A stretch of 64,000 nt of DNA from Bacteroidota bacterium (GCA_018266755.1 JAFDZW010000001.1:273635-337634), one strand, 5' to 3'. Positions 7,859 to 17,289 are shown, counted from the first letter of the stretch. Numbers and translations are program-made. The notes: a model not told the origin generated them from the sequence alone.

Positions 7859-9227
7859 AGAATTCTTTGTGGATCCGGCGGACGGTTTGTTCGAGGTCCT
7901 GGTCGGCAACAACAACTGAGATCGCATTCTGTGCCCCGCCGTAGGAGATCATCTCGCAATTCATTTTCTTGACAGCGCCGAAGAGCCGCGCGGCAACGCC
8001 TGCCGAATGTTCCAGGCCATGCCCGACCAGCGTGATCAGTGCGCGTTTCTGGTCGATTTCGGTCAAGGCAATGGAAGCCAGCGCCGTTGAGATTGCCTGC
8101 GCTTCGGCTGCGGTGTCAAGCACGAGCATCGTGTTGTCAAACGAAATGCTCGTGGCAAGCGGGATGACCTTCAGATCGTTGAGTGCATCGAAGACAAGCG
8201 GCAGGGTTGCAGAGGTTGGGACCAAATCACCGGAGCGTACCTGCAAGAGTGTGACGCCGCGTTTGATCGCGATACCCGTAATTGCCTCGGCTTCGGCTGT
8301 TGAAAGCACGATCGTCGTTCCGACACGATCAGGCTCTTTCGACGAGAGTACTCGCACCGGAATTCCAGATTCGACGGCGGGTCCGATCGTTTCAGGGTGC
8401 AATACTTTTGCACCATAGAACGCCATTGTCGATGCATCGGTAAAGTTCACGATTTCCTGAGCGTATGCTTCGGGTACGATGCGCGGATCGCACGTATAAA
8501 TACCGGCAACATCGGTCCAGATTTGTATCTCTTTTGCTGCAACGGCTACGCCCATGATCGACGCGGAGAAATCCGAACCGCCGCGACCGATCGTCGTCGT
8601 CTCGCCACGTTTGTTCGCGCCGATAAAGCCTTGCGTCACACAGACGCCGCCCGATGACATTTTCTTCGCGAGCGGTTTCATCCGCTTTGCGATCTCTGTA
8701 GTTTGAGGGCGGGCGGCGGTGAAGGCAGAGTCGGTCAGAAAGAATTCTCGGGCGTCGCAGAACTGGACGGGGATATTCCGGTGGCCGAGATGTTCGCCGT
8801 AGGCTTGTGCAAAAATTGTGGTAGAAGCGCGTTCGCCGGCGCTGACGAGTTTGTCCTTCATCTTCGGCGTGAGTTCTCCGAGGAGCTCGATGCCGCGGAC
8901 GAGCGTACGAAGTTCGCGCCAGATGAACCGAAGCTGTAATGCTGCTTCCTGTTCACCACGAGTGGAAAGATCGAGGTCGTGAAGAATCGTGAAGTGGCGC
9001 TCGTCAAGCTCAGAAATTACCTTGTGCGCCTCGTCGAATTTCTTCAGCAAGGCAAGCTCGCCGATACGGATAAGTGCGTTCGTCACTCCGGCGCATGCCG
9101 AGAGCACAACCAGCGGACGGATGTTCCGCTTGATGCCATGCTTCGAAACAATATCCATCACGCGGCGCATCGCGGCCGCATCCTGCACCGAGGTGCCACC
9201 GAATTTCTGGACGACGATACTTCCCAT
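7848..9227 (-). CDS. lysC: Aspartokinase, monofunctional
   Basis: Phosphorylates aspartate in the first step of lysine, methionine and threonine synthesis. The start VVQKFGGTSVQD carries the catalytic lysine and glycine loop. KLVSAGERASTTIF, TIGRGGSDFSAS and IWTDVAGIYTCDPR are the standard substrate and nucleotide motifs. The C-terminal third (from about residue 315) has tandem ACT-type segments for feedback control. At 459 residues it resembles the lysine-sensitive LysC class rather than the short alpha/beta class. There is no homoserine dehydrogenase fusion. The start lies 1 nt after the upstream substrate-binding-protein stop. Confidence 0.93.
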   Translation of the reverse strand: MGSIVVQKFGGTSVQDAAAMRRVMDIVSKHGIKRNIRPLVVLSACAGVTNALIRIGELALLKKFDEAHKVISELDERHFTILHDLDLSTRGEQEAALQLRFIWRELRTLVRGIELLGELTPKMKDKLVSAGERASTTIFAQAYGEHLGHRNIPVQFCDAREFFLTDSAFTAARPQTTEIAKRMKPLAKKMSSGGVCVTQGFIGANKRGETTTIGRGGSDFSASIMGVAVAAKEIQIWTDVAGIYTCDPRIVPEAYAQEIVNFTDASTMAFYGAKVLHPETIGPAVESGIPVRVLSSKEPDRVGTTIVLSTAEAEAITGIAIKRGVTLLQVRSGDLVPTSATLPLVFDALNDLKVIPLATSISFDNTMLVLDTAAEAQAISTALASIALTEIDQKRALITLVGHGLEHSAGVAARLFGAVKKMNCEMISYGGAQNAISVVVADQDLEQTVRRIHKEFFSS

Positions 9228-9228
9228 C

Positions 9229-10959
9229 TTACTTATCCAACCACACGTACATCAAGTCGATTCTGTTCATCGGGTCGAGCGGATTGTCGCGGACCCAAGC
9301 CTGCAACAAGCGATAGTGTTCCTGGTAGAAGAGCGGAATACACGGCGCTTCGTACGCAGCGGCATTCTCGGCCTCTGCATATAGCTTCAGGCGTTTCGTG
9401 TCGTCGGTTGTCTGCAGAGCTTCGGCGAATGGCTTATTAAAGGCCTCGCTGTTCCACCGGGTACTATTGGGATAGCTTTTCATCGTCGCACTCGGCGGGA
9501 CGAGGCGGCCATAGACGAGATTCAGGAAATTCTCGATCTCGGGATAATCGGCGTACCAGCGAGTGACCCATACATCGAGCTTGCCGTCCTCCGATTCGTC
9601 GAGCAACTGCCCGCTCTGCATGACCTGCAACTCTACCGCAGCGCCCAGGTTTACCTTCCACATTTCCTGAATCGCCTGTGCAATCTGCATCTGGCTCGGT
9701 TCGTTGTACACCGCAAGTTTAATCGTGAGCGGCTTTCCATCCCCATATCCAGCGGCCTTCAGCCAGTAGTGGGCGCTGTCGGAATTGAACGCGATGCCAT
9801 GTACCTCCGAAATCGGGTAGCTGGAGAATGCCGGCGGGACGATGAAGTTGTGCGCAGCGCTGTGCGGCATGTTCTTCAGGACATACTTCACGATTCGTTC
9901 GCGATCGACGGCAAAACTCATCGCGCGGCGCAAGGCCATGTTCGAGTATTGCGGGCTCGTGCACAAGATGTCGATGAAGAACGAGTTCATCGCGGTGACG
10001 TGCTGAAGCTGGTAGCCTTTCTTCGTGTACTCTGCTGTCAGCGTCTTGTCCGGTGTGACGATCTGTTGAAACGACTCGGTCGGGAGCGTGATGTCCTCGT
10101 CTTGTGTGCCTCGGTCGAAATTCGCGAAGAGCGTCTTGTCGTCTTTGATCATCGTGAAACGGACTTCGTCGAGCAATGGGAGCTGATTACCTGCGGAGTC
10201 CTTCTGCCAGTAATGCGGATTGCGCTTAAGCAGAATTTCCTCGTCCGGCTTCCATGAGACGAACACGAAGGCGCCGGTGCCGACAGGATGCTGGAAGAGA
10301 TCCTTGCCGTATTTCTCGACAGCTTCGCGTGCAATGATGAAGCCAAAACTCGTCGTCAAGTGCTCGAGGAACGGCGCGAACGGGCGGACGAGATGCACGA
10401 CGAATGTCGAATCGTTCGTTGCCTCGAAGCCGCTGACACCGGTAATGTTCTTGCCGAGCTTCGCGAGCGAGTCACGGTTGAAGTAATCGTCTGCGCCTTC
10501 GACAATTCCTTGAAAGATCCAATAGCCGCTCGTGAGCGTCTTGGGGTCGCAGACACGTTCGAGCGAATACTTTGCATCGGCAGCCGTAAACTTGCGGCCT
10601 TTGCCGTTCGGGAAGCAGGGATCGTCGTGAAAGTACGCGTCGGTGCGAAGATGGAAGGTATAGGTCTTGGCGTCGGCAGAAATCTCCCAGCTCTTGGCGA
10701 GCTCCGGTTCGACGAGCAGCGTTGCGCTGTTATCGACGAGATGGTCGTAGATGTTCGTCGCGATGTCGTCCTCGACCTTGGAGTTCATACGCACCGGGTC
10801 GAGACTCGACGGATTGCCGCGGATCTCGTTAATAGTGTATCGGCCACCGTACTTCTTCCCGCCGGCTGCAGGGCGCATCGAAGCACCGCTTTCTTTTTTG
10901 CACGATACGAACACGGTTGCGATGGCAACGATCGCGATCGCAGTCAGTAACGATTTCAT
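9229..10959 (-). CDS. ABC-transporter substrate-binding lipoprotein (peptide/SBP_bac_5 family)
   Basis: Captures oligopeptides or related solutes in the periplasm for an ABC importer. Residues 1-20 form a lipoprotein signal ending in VFVSC. The mature part contains SLDPVRMNSKVEDDIATNIYD and SFAVDRERIVKYVLK, typical of the DppA/OppA family; 576 residues is normal. ATG 10959 is chosen because the signal peptide begins there. The frame stays open upstream only because it reads through tRNA-Phe. No permease or ATPase genes are adjacent, so its transporter must be encoded elsewhere. It is followed at 1 nt by lysC. Confidence 0.88.
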   Translation of the reverse strand: MKSLLTAIAIVAIATVFVSCKKESGASMRPAAGGKKYGGRYTINEIRGNPSSLDPVRMNSKVEDDIATNIYDHLVDNSATLLVEPELAKSWEISADAKTYTFHLRTDAYFHDDPCFPNGKGRKFTAADAKYSLERVCDPKTLTSGYWIFQGIVEGADDYFNRDSLAKLGKNITGVSGFEATNDSTFVVHLVRPFAPFLEHLTTSFGFIIAREAVEKYGKDLFQHPVGTGAFVFVSWKPDEEILLKRNPHYWQKDSAGNQLPLLDEVRFTMIKDDKTLFANFDRGTQDEDITLPTESFQQIVTPDKTLTAEYTKKGYQLQHVTAMNSFFIDILCTSPQYSNMALRRAMSFAVDRERIVKYVLKNMPHSAAHNFIVPPAFSSYPISEVHGIAFNSDSAHYWLKAAGYGDGKPLTIKLAVYNEPSQMQIAQAIQEMWKVNLGAAVELQVMQSGQLLDESEDGKLDVWVTRWYADYPEIENFLNLVYGRLVPPSATMKSYPNSTRWNSEAFNKPFAEALQTTDDTKRLKLYAEAENAAAYEAPCIPLFYQEHYRLLQAWVRDNPLDPMNRIDLMYVWLDK

Positions 10960-11036
10960 AGACGATGAACTGGAGAAAAACATCCGCCTTGTAACGACAT
11001 CCAGCCGGGAAACATTACGGGTGGGCCTCACACGCG

Positions 11037-11059
11037 AATGCCTCGCAGTGCGAGGCATT
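11037..11059 (-). terminator. Perfect hairpin downstream of tRNA-Phe
   Basis: AATGCCTCGC and GCGAGGCATT form a 10-bp stem with a 3-nt loop, 40 nt past the tRNA 3' end on the same strand. No T-run follows, so termination is only possible; it could also be a processing or pausing structure. Confidence 0.45.
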
Positions 11060-11099
11060 CTGTAATCAACTACAAGTATAATCTCACCAGCAAACTGTG

Positions 11100-11172
11100 T
11101 GGTCAGGGAGGGAATCGAACCCCCGACACAAGGATTTTCAGTCCTTTGCTCTACCGACTGAGCTACCTGACC
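11100..11172 (-). tRNA. tRNA-Phe (GAA)
   Basis: The minus strand folds as a full cloverleaf. The acceptor stem is GGTCAGG/CCTGACC with discriminator A, the D-arm contains GCTCAGTCGGTAGAGC, the anticodon loop is CTGAAAA (anticodon GAA), and the T-arm contains GGTTCGATTCC. The 3' CCA is not encoded. 73 nt. Confidence 0.95.
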
Positions 11173-11527
11173 GACCAAAAGCGAGCACACACAACACCCA
11201 ATGGCGGCAGGGGAGTTTCAGAAATCAGCACGGGCACGCTTCCATCGAACAAGGGATGCGCAACACAATTGTCCAAATGGGGGGTGTATCCCTTCCTGAG
11301 AGGTACTACCGATGCCTATTCCGAACAGTACAAACTGGATTGGATTACCACAGACCGAACGAGGTCTTACCTTCCCCGGTTTCTCGTCCTCCCGTGGCAT
11401 GTTTGAACAAAACCGTGTTCAAAGTAACACTTTTGCCTAGTTGTGTGTCTTATCAGGGGGCAAGAAACCGCCTCTGGAGTGTGTCATGTGTAGTATCGCG
11501 TATTTTTGTGTGTAGCAACACACGCGA
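11173..11527. other. Intergenic region between tRNA-Phe and marR
   Basis: 355 bp without a convincing gene; short frames here overlap the tRNA. It holds the tRNA-Phe promoter on the minus strand and the marR promoter on the plus strand. Visible signals are an inverted repeat TTTGAAC/GTTCAAA (11402-11408 and 11417-11423), a TATTTTTG box at 11501-11508 matching the Bacteroidota TAnnTTTG element but without a well-placed TTTG, and a dyad next to the marR start. Confidence 0.6.
11508..11523 (+). promoter_or_regulatory. Dyad just upstream of marR, possible autoregulatory site
   Basis: GTGTGT and ACACAC are separated by AGCA and end 4 bp before the marR ATG, overlapping the end of a TATTTTTG box. 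MarR proteins usually repress their own promoters through such dyads. Position and symmetry are the only evidence. Confidence 0.4.
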
Positions 11528-11998
11528 ATGGGACGAGCTTTAGAAAAATGGATGAAACAGACGTCGCCAATGTCTCCGGCGGCGTCGGCAATGCTGAACC
11601 TGATCGTCGCATCGAGCCGGGTCGAGGAAGGAATGGAGAAGATCCTCGAATCCTACGGGATCACGCGACGGCAGTATAATGTACTGCGAATTCTTCGCGG
11701 AGTCTATCCGAACGGGCATCCGCGTTCCGAGGTCAGTGCCCGTATGGTCGATCGCGCACCGGACGTTACCCGGTTGATCGATAGGCTCGTGCATCTTGGC
11801 TTCGTCGAACGTGTGCGCGGCACGACGGATAAGCGCGAGTCAATTGCCAAACTCACATCGAAAGGCGCCGAGGTGATGCACGTGCTCGATCCTCTGGTCG
11901 CGGATTACATCGAGCATATTTTCGGCGGCCTCTTTACTAAGGAAGAATGTCTGACGCTCTCTGTGCTGTGCGAACGCACGTACGAGGACGAAGTCTGA
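11528..11998 (+). CDS. MarR-family transcriptional regulator
   Basis: 156-residue winged-helix regulator. The alpha1 dimer helix is followed by YGITRRQYNVLRILRG, the recognition region RSEVSARMVDRAPDVTRLIDRL and the wing VERVRGTTDKRESIAKLT with the conserved basic DKR. A related MarR subgroup in Bacteroidota often occurs with YceI genes. A YceI gene with a palindromic promoter lies 2 kb downstream here, so it may be a target. The ligand is unknown. Confidence 0.88.
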   Translation: MGRALEKWMKQTSPMSPAASAMLNLIVASSRVEEGMEKILESYGITRRQYNVLRILRGVYPNGHPRSEVSARMVDRAPDVTRLIDRLVHLGFVERVRGTTDKRESIAKLTSKGAEVMHVLDPLVADYIEHIFGGLFTKEECLTLSVLCERTYEDEV

Positions 11999-12013
11999 GA
12001 GTACGCCGTCGTA

Positions 12014-12745
12014 TCATTGGTTTCTGAGCGCGTATAGTTGCTCAGCAATCTGCGGCATCGCAACTCCTGCAGTCTCCCGCACAGAACGATCGGCATAGCG
12101 AGAGAAGTCCGTCGATTCCGGGTTTACTTCGATCACGTATTTCCCGAGCCGAATCGCGAGAAAGGGGAGCGACGCTGCGGGATAGACGATCGTCGAGGTC
12201 CCGACCGAAAGGAAGAGGTCGCATTCACGGGTCGCTGCTTCTGCTGCATCCCAGACGTCTGCCGGAAGTTCTTCGCCAAACCAAACCACGCCCGGCCTAA
12301 TTAATCCGCCACATTCCGGACACTGCGGCACATGTTGCTCGTCAGGTGCTATCTCATACGGACGTCCGCATTCGAGGCATCGGTGCGCTATGAGCGATCC
12401 GTGAAGTTCGTGTACATGTGTCGAGCCGGCAGCGCGATGCAGTCCGTCAACATTTTGGGTTACGACATCTACGCGCGGGATGAATTGTTCGAGGTCGGCA
12501 ATCGCCCGATGCCCGGCGTTCGGCGTTGCCGACTCCACCACATGCCTGCGATATTGATACCATTGCCAGACGCGCTCGGGGTTTGCCATGAATGCATCGA
12601 TATTCGCAAGCTCTTCGGGCTTGAACTGTGCCCATATGCCATCGGGTGCGCGAAAGGTAGCGATACCGGACTCGGCAGAAATTCCAGCGCCGGTAAACAC
12701 AACAATGCGATCGGCGTGTGCGAGATGGCCGGGTAGATCGATCAT
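12014..12745 (-). CDS. cobB: Sir2-family NAD-dependent deacylase (SIRT5/CobB class III)
   Basis: Removes acyl groups from lysine using NAD+. GAGISAESGIATFR binds NAD, TQNVDGLH holds the conserved NVD, and HELHGSL carries the catalytic histidine. Four zinc cysteines lie in CLEC and CPEC pairs. The segment VWQWYQYRR matches the Tyr-x-x-Arg of SIRT5 that binds the carboxylate of succinyl- or malonyl-lysine, so desuccinylation is likely besides deacetylation. 243 residues. It overlaps the upstream membrane-protein gene by 4 bp, which suggests one transcript. Confidence 0.9.
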   Translation of the reverse strand: MIDLPGHLAHADRIVVFTGAGISAESGIATFRAPDGIWAQFKPEELANIDAFMANPERVWQWYQYRRHVVESATPNAGHRAIADLEQFIPRVDVVTQNVDGLHRAAGSTHVHELHGSLIAHRCLECGRPYEIAPDEQHVPQCPECGGLIRPGVVWFGEELPADVWDAAEAATRECDLFLSVGTSTIVYPAASLPFLAIRLGKYVIEVNPESTDFSRYADRSVRETAGVAMPQIAEQLYALRNQ

Positions 12746-13230
12746 GGTGTCGGGGAGGGAACGAGCGTTGCGATGACCTCTTTCAACTCGTCAGGTTTCA
12801 TAGTCCCGATCAAGAGTGGTTTGCCGCCTTTGAAGTGAAGCTGAAGTCCCCACTTCCCGCGGGCGTTATAGCACCAGCCTTCCTTCTTGCCCGCATACTT
12901 GATCCCCCAGCCGCCGTATTCTCCGAGCGGGTCGTACTGTCGGACGAATGCCTTCTCAATATCACCGATCGGGATGACCTTCCACTTCCATTTGAATGGC
13001 CGAAACCGGATGCGAATCTCGTCGGAGGTTATGACGGTCTCGAGCAGGGAAAGCACGAGGAGCGACGGCGCGATCAGAGCGAACCCCAGCACACCAAGTA
13101 CAGCGACCCACGGGACGATACCGCCGACGGCCAACCCAAGCACGATGACGATCGGCTCAATGCCAAGTAAGAACCACCACCGCGAAAAGTGTTGGCGTTC
13201 CGAAAACAAGATTGCGGTGTAGGGTATCAT
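12742..13230 (-). CDS. Membrane protein with PH-like cytoplasmic domain, unknown function
   Basis: 162 residues. Two hydrophobic helices (about 18-40 and 42-65) are followed by a beta-rich soluble part beginning VITSDEIRIRFRPF and containing IPIGDIEKAFVRQYDP and GGWGIKYAGKKEGWCYNARG. This arrangement resembles small bacterial membrane-anchored PH-like proteins. The stop overlaps the sirtuin start (ATGA), so they are probably coexpressed. No function is assigned. Confidence 0.7.
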   Translation of the reverse strand: MIPYTAILFSERQHFSRWWFLLGIEPIVIVLGLAVGGIVPWVAVLGVLGFALIAPSLLVLSLLETVITSDEIRIRFRPFKWKWKVIPIGDIEKAFVRQYDPLGEYGGWGIKYAGKKEGWCYNARGKWGLQLHFKGGKPLLIGTMKPDELKEVIATLVPSPTP

Positions 13231-13370
13231 GGAATTTCCATAACAACCGCCACCGCAATTTGTTCTTGTTCTGAGTACAGACGTCAGATCCTGTTCATCA
13301 TTGTGCGCTGCCTATCCATCGTTCTGACATCTGACTGCAGGTAGTGGCTTCGTTTGAACACTGTAAGAGG

Positions 13371-13456
13371 CGTCATTCTCTGCGAAGCTACGAATCTCGT
13401 TTCGCCGAGCCACACTACGTTTCATCGAGAGATTCTTCGCGTTGCTCAGAATGACA
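13371..13456. repeat. Dispersed palindromic repeat, family B, diverged copy
   Basis: Arms GTCATTCTCTGCGAAG and GAGATTCTTCGCGTTGCTCAGAATGAC with a GTTTCATCGAG core, as in the better copies at 54991-55074 and 61810-61893. It lies in the 287-bp gap between yceI and the membrane-protein gene; nothing else is seen there. Confidence 0.75.
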
Positions 13457-13517
13457 ATGCGCCAGACTGAGTCACGATTCGACTTCATGTCCTCCAACCT
13501 CACCCTGCCTGAGTTTG

Positions 13518-14066
13518 TTACGCCTCGACGAGTTCGGCGACTTCCTGCTTGACGAGTTCAGCGTTGATATGGAGCTTCACTTCGTCGCTAACGACTACGC
13601 CGCCAGCCTCGGTGATCCCGTTCCACTGCAGGCCGAAATCCATGCGATTGAGTTTGCCGGCGATCTCGAAGCCTGCAACGGTGGTGCCGCCGAAGCCTGA
13701 AACCTGTCCGTTGTAGGTTGCCGTGAGCGCGATCTCTTTGGTCGTGCCGCGGATCGTAATATCGCCGGTGACGAGGTATTCGCCTTCGCCCTTGCGTTGA
13801 ATCTTCTTCGAGACAAAGGTCAGCTTCGGGTGGTTGGCCGCATCGAAGAAGTCCGCGCTTTTGAGGTGTCCGTCGCGCATCTCGTTCTTGGTGTCGATGC
13901 TATCGACATCCGCTTCGAATGCGATGGTCGCGTCCGAAAAATCGGGTGCATCGGCATTGATAGAGCCGGAAAAGCTCTTGAACCATCCCGTAACGGTGGA
14001 AACGACGAGGTGACGTACTTTGAATGTTACCTCGGTGTGTGCTTGATCAAGTGTCCAGGTTGCCAT
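13518..14066 (-). CDS. YceI-family lipid-binding-like protein
   Basis: 182-residue lipocalin-like YceI beta-barrel: WTLDQAHTEVTFKVRHLVVSTV, DADVDSIDT-like and DGHLKSADFFDAANHPKLTF are the family landmarks. The fold binds polyisoprenoid or amphiphilic molecules. There is no signal peptide (it starts MATWTLDQ), so it is probably cytoplasmic, unlike periplasmic E. coli YceI. The promoter region carries a 12-bp palindrome, and a MarR gene lies 2 kb away. Confidence 0.9.
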   Translation of the reverse strand: MATWTLDQAHTEVTFKVRHLVVSTVTGWFKSFSGSINADAPDFSDATIAFEADVDSIDTKNEMRDGHLKSADFFDAANHPKLTFVSKKIQRKGEGEYLVTGDITIRGTTKEIALTATYNGQVSGFGGTTVAGFEIAGKLNRMDFGLQWNGITEAGGVVVSDEVKLHINAELVKQEVAELVEA

Positions 14067-14112
14067 AAGTAATTGCCTTTCAATGAGTAATCAAAATATG
14101 TATCTACAATCA

Positions 14113-14124
14113 ATGTATATACAT
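14113..14124. promoter_or_regulatory. 12-bp palindrome in the yceI promoter region
   Basis: ATGTATATACAT is a perfect palindrome, with a further ATGTAT 15 bp nearer the gene. On the yceI strand it overlaps the position expected for the -7 box after a TTTTG at about 14138-14142. A MarR-type operator is plausible. Confidence 0.45.
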
Positions 14125-14230
14125 ACGTTTTTACATTCAAAATTGTTTCACTGAAGATGTAATAATTGCCCCGAGTGGGCATTAGTCCTTTATATATTGG
14201 TGTTATACGACACGAATATCTCAGTTATCT

Positions 14231-17200
14231 ATGATACTACGTCGTTTGATCACTGCTGTGTTCATCGCTGCGTTGTTTGCCCAATCCACGCTCGCCGGTG
14301 ATCTTCGCCATCTCTTACCCAGACCGAAAGCCTGTTTCGATCGGGGTACAAATTTTATCGTGAATGAGTATTCGCCGATCGTCGTTGCCGACGACGCCAA
14401 CGAAGCGACGCTGCGTGCGGCCAATTTCCTTCAACAACGGTTCTTTCTCCTTCTCGGAAAGACCGTACCCGTCATTCGTGCATCGCAATACGATGGGCCG
14501 CGTGGGATATTTATCGGTGTAGCCAATACATGGCCGGCGCTCGGCACGATGATGCATACACGCATCCCCGACGGAGAAGATTTTTCAAAGCCGCAGAGCT
14601 ACATCCTCGATATCGACGAGGCCACAATCATGCTGCAAGCGTCCGATACGCTCGGCTTGTTTTATGGCTGCGTCACGATCGCACAATTGACCAACGTCAA
14701 GTTCGGTACAGCCACGACTGTCGGCTCGCATGTGTACGATTATCCCGATTATCCCGACCGTTGGGTGTTCTCGACTCATAATCTGCTGGTCAATGGTAAC
14801 GTCCAGACACTTCGGGCGATCGCCGACACGATGGCAATGTATAAGCTCAACGGGATCCAGCAGTCGGACTTTAAATATTCTGTTCTCCAATTACTGGGAC
14901 CTTCATATTTCGCGAACATCGATTCGCTGCTTGCGACGAGTCGCAAGGACAATATCGATATTATCCCCGGTGTTGTCGGGCTTGGCTGGTCGGAAGGGAT
15001 TCTCTATAACGATCCGAACCTTGCCGAAGGATTGCATGCGGTGTCGAAATATATCATCGAAGCAGATACCGGAAGGCTGATCCCGGACCCACGAGTGACA
15101 ATCCCGAACGGAGGGTTCGAGCAGGTTGACGGTACCGGGAAGAAGTTCACAGGCTGGACGTTTTACGATGGCGTAAACGATCCCTCGACGGTGGACGTCA
15201 CGACATCGCACAGTGGTTCGCGCAGTGCGCGGTGCTCGAATTTTACGCTGAATAATCCGAACGGGAATGCGCGCTTCAATCTGAAAGTCGATTGCGATTC
15301 CAACGGGTACTACGTGATGTCGTTCTGGTATAAGACCGATGCGAATTATTCCGGCGGTTTTGTGCAGTTACTTGCCACGGGCGTCAATGACGGACGGACG
15401 CTAACCTCGACCTCGCTTGCATTGCAGCCGAGCATGGACTGGACACGCGCGGAAGTCACTATTAACACGCTTGGCAACACCTCGATCAATTTGTACTGTG
15501 GTGTGTGGGGCGGCAGCAGCGGGACGATTTGGTATGACGACTTCCAGATCAAACCCGGAGGACTCTGCAATGTGCTTCGCCGACCGGGTACCCCGATCAA
15601 AGTGACCAACGTCCATACAGGCGTTACCTATGTGGAAGATGTCGATTTCGCGCACATCACCGATCCTTCGATCGCGACCTCCAACGGCTCGTATTTCCCG
15701 TGGCATACGCCGCCAACGTTTCGTCGTTTGACGAACGGCATTTTGCATAACGGCGATACTGTCCTGATCTCCTACTACCATCCCTATGCAGCCGTGAGCG
15801 ATAACTCGGGTAATGGCAGCGTGATGGCATGTGTATCGGAGGATACTCTCTATAAGATCCTTCGCGACCAGGTGACACGTGTGAATAATCTCTATCACGG
15901 CAGCACATTCATGATGGGGCACGATGAGATCCGCAACCTCGATCATGACGCTGCGTGTATCAATCGCGGATTGAGCCCGGCAACATTGCTCGCGGATAAT
16001 GTCACGAAGTGCCACGACCTCATCCGTTCGATCTCACCGAACGCCGATATCTGTGTCTGGAGCGATATGTTCGACTCATTGCACAATGCGACGAACAACT
16101 ATTATCTCGTCAATGGCGATTTGCGCGGCGATTGGTTGAACATTCCGAAGGATCTGACGATCATGAATTGGAACGGCAGCGATAAAGACCGGTCGCTTCG
16201 GTTCTTCTCAAACCTGGGAATGAAACAGATCGCTTCGGCATACTACGATGTCGGCGATCTGACGTCGATCCTTGCATGGCGCAGAGCGATGGATTCGATT
16301 CCCGGGGTGCGCGGGATGATGTACACGACATGGCAAAACGATTACCGCTTTATGGTGCCGTACTCATTTTATGCATGGGGAGCGGGACCGTCGATCATTC
16401 ATGTGCCACTCGACTCGAGCCGTCTGCATGGTGTGTCGATCGATGTCGATGCCGAGGTACACAGCGATCCGTACGATATTGCCGATAACGTTCAGTCCGT
16501 CGAGCTTGAGATCTACGATCTGAACGGGACGTTTTTGAAACAGGTCGATCTCGGGATACTCTCCGGTGCAAAGTGGCATGCAACGGCAACGAATTTGTAT
16601 CCGAACGGATATGAATATAAGATCGTCGCGACGAACCGTCAGAGGTTGACACGGAGCACTCCGATGTATCGGATCGAACCGTTGAATTTCGTGCCGGTTG
16701 CTGGAACGTTGACAAGCCCGGACACGCTCAACTTCGGCGATGTCCCACTCGATAAGCCGGCAACAAAATCATTGTTGGTGACGAACTCGCCGCCGAGCGG
16801 TATGACGGTTGTGATGGATTCCGGTGTGCTTGCTGCCGGAACTGCTCCGTTTACACTCAACGGCTTTTTCCCGACACTATTCCTTGGCGGTGCGGTCAAA
16901 CCGTTGAGCATCACATTCGCGCCAACGGCGATCGGGAATTTCAGCGCGAAGGTTCGCCTCTATTATTCACGAGGTGCCATGCGCGAAGCAGTGCTGGTCG
17001 CACATGCGGTGCAGTCGACCTCCGTACCGATGACTCATGAAGACGAACTCAGCGTGAGTGTGGTCCCGAACCCGTTCACGTCGCAGGCGCTCTTAACGAT
17101 CCGCAATGCTTCGCCGTCGGTGAAGGTAACACTTACCGATATACTGGGCCGTGTAACACCTCTGCCCGCGAGCGAACAGATTCTGCTCGATGCAACGGCG

Positions 17201-17284
17201 CTCGGCTTGTCGAAGGGTACCTATGTGTTGCGTGTCGAAGACGGTGCGACGGTGATCACCCGGAATATTATCAATCTGAAATAA
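14231..17284 (+). CDS. Secreted GH20-like glycoside hydrolase with T9SS sorting tail
   Basis: 1017 residues. A signal peptide (1-22, ending STLAG) is followed by a GH20b-type beta/alpha domain (about 25-175). A TIM-barrel-like region starts at about 176 and is interrupted at about 290-440 by a beta-sandwich resembling a carbohydrate-binding module (NGGFE start, WYDDFQI end). The barrel resumes with MMGHDEIRN, where Asp565-Glu566 match the catalytic Asp-Glu of hexosaminidases. Then come an NFGDVPLDKPATKSL-type beta-sandwich (about 830-935) and a C-terminal T9SS type A domain (SVVPNPFTSQALLTI to the end). Likely exported to the cell surface to cleave amino-sugar glycans; the exact substrate is uncertain. 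Confidence 0.8.
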   Translation: MILRRLITAVFIAALFAQSTLAGDLRHLLPRPKACFDRGTNFIVNEYSPIVVADDANEATLRAANFLQQRFFLLLGKTVPVIRASQYDGPRGIFIGVANTWPALGTMMHTRIPDGEDFSKPQSYILDIDEATIMLQASDTLGLFYGCVTIAQLTNVKFGTATTVGSHVYDYPDYPDRWVFSTHNLLVNGNVQTLRAIADTMAMYKLNGIQQSDFKYSVLQLLGPSYFANIDSLLATSRKDNIDIIPGVVGLGWSEGILYNDPNLAEGLHAVSKYIIEADTGRLIPDPRVTIPNGGFEQVDGTGKKFTGWTFYDGVNDPSTVDVTTSHSGSRSARCSNFTLNNPNGNARFNLKVDCDSNGYYVMSFWYKTDANYSGGFVQLLATGVNDGRTLTSTSLALQPSMDWTRAEVTINTLGNTSINLYCGVWGGSSGTIWYDDFQIKPGGLCNVLRRPGTPIKVTNVHTGVTYVEDVDFAHITDPSIATSNGSYFPWHTPPTFRRLTNGILHNGDTVLISYYHPYAAVSDNSGNGSVMACVSEDTLYKILRDQVTRVNNLYHGSTFMMGHDEIRNLDHDAACINRGLSPATLLADNVTKCHDLIRSISPNADICVWSDMFDSLHNATNNYYLVNGDLRGDWLNIPKDLTIMNWNGSDKDRSLRFFSNLGMKQIASAYYDVGDLTSILAWRRAMDSIPGVRGMMYTTWQNDYRFMVPYSFYAWGAGPSIIHVPLDSSRLHGVSIDVDAEVHSDPYDIADNVQSVELEIYDLNGTFLKQVDLGILSGAKWHATATNLYPNGYEYKIVATNRQRLTRSTPMYRIEPLNFVPVAGTLTSPDTLNFGDVPLDKPATKSLLVTNSPPSGMTVVMDSGVLAAGTAPFTLNGFFPTLFLGGAVKPLSITFAPTAIGNFSAKVRLYYSRGAMREAVLVAHAVQSTSVPMTHEDELSVSVVPNPFTSQALLTIRNASPSVKVTLTDILGRVTPLPASEQILLDATALGLSKGTYVLRVEDGATVITRNIINLK

Positions 17285-17289
17285 GCCCG

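Noticed and set aside
10960-11190. N-terminal extension of the peptide-binding protein (AQSVEQRTENPCVGG)
   Set aside because: This peptide is translated from the tRNA-Phe gene; the lipoprotein signal starts at 10959.
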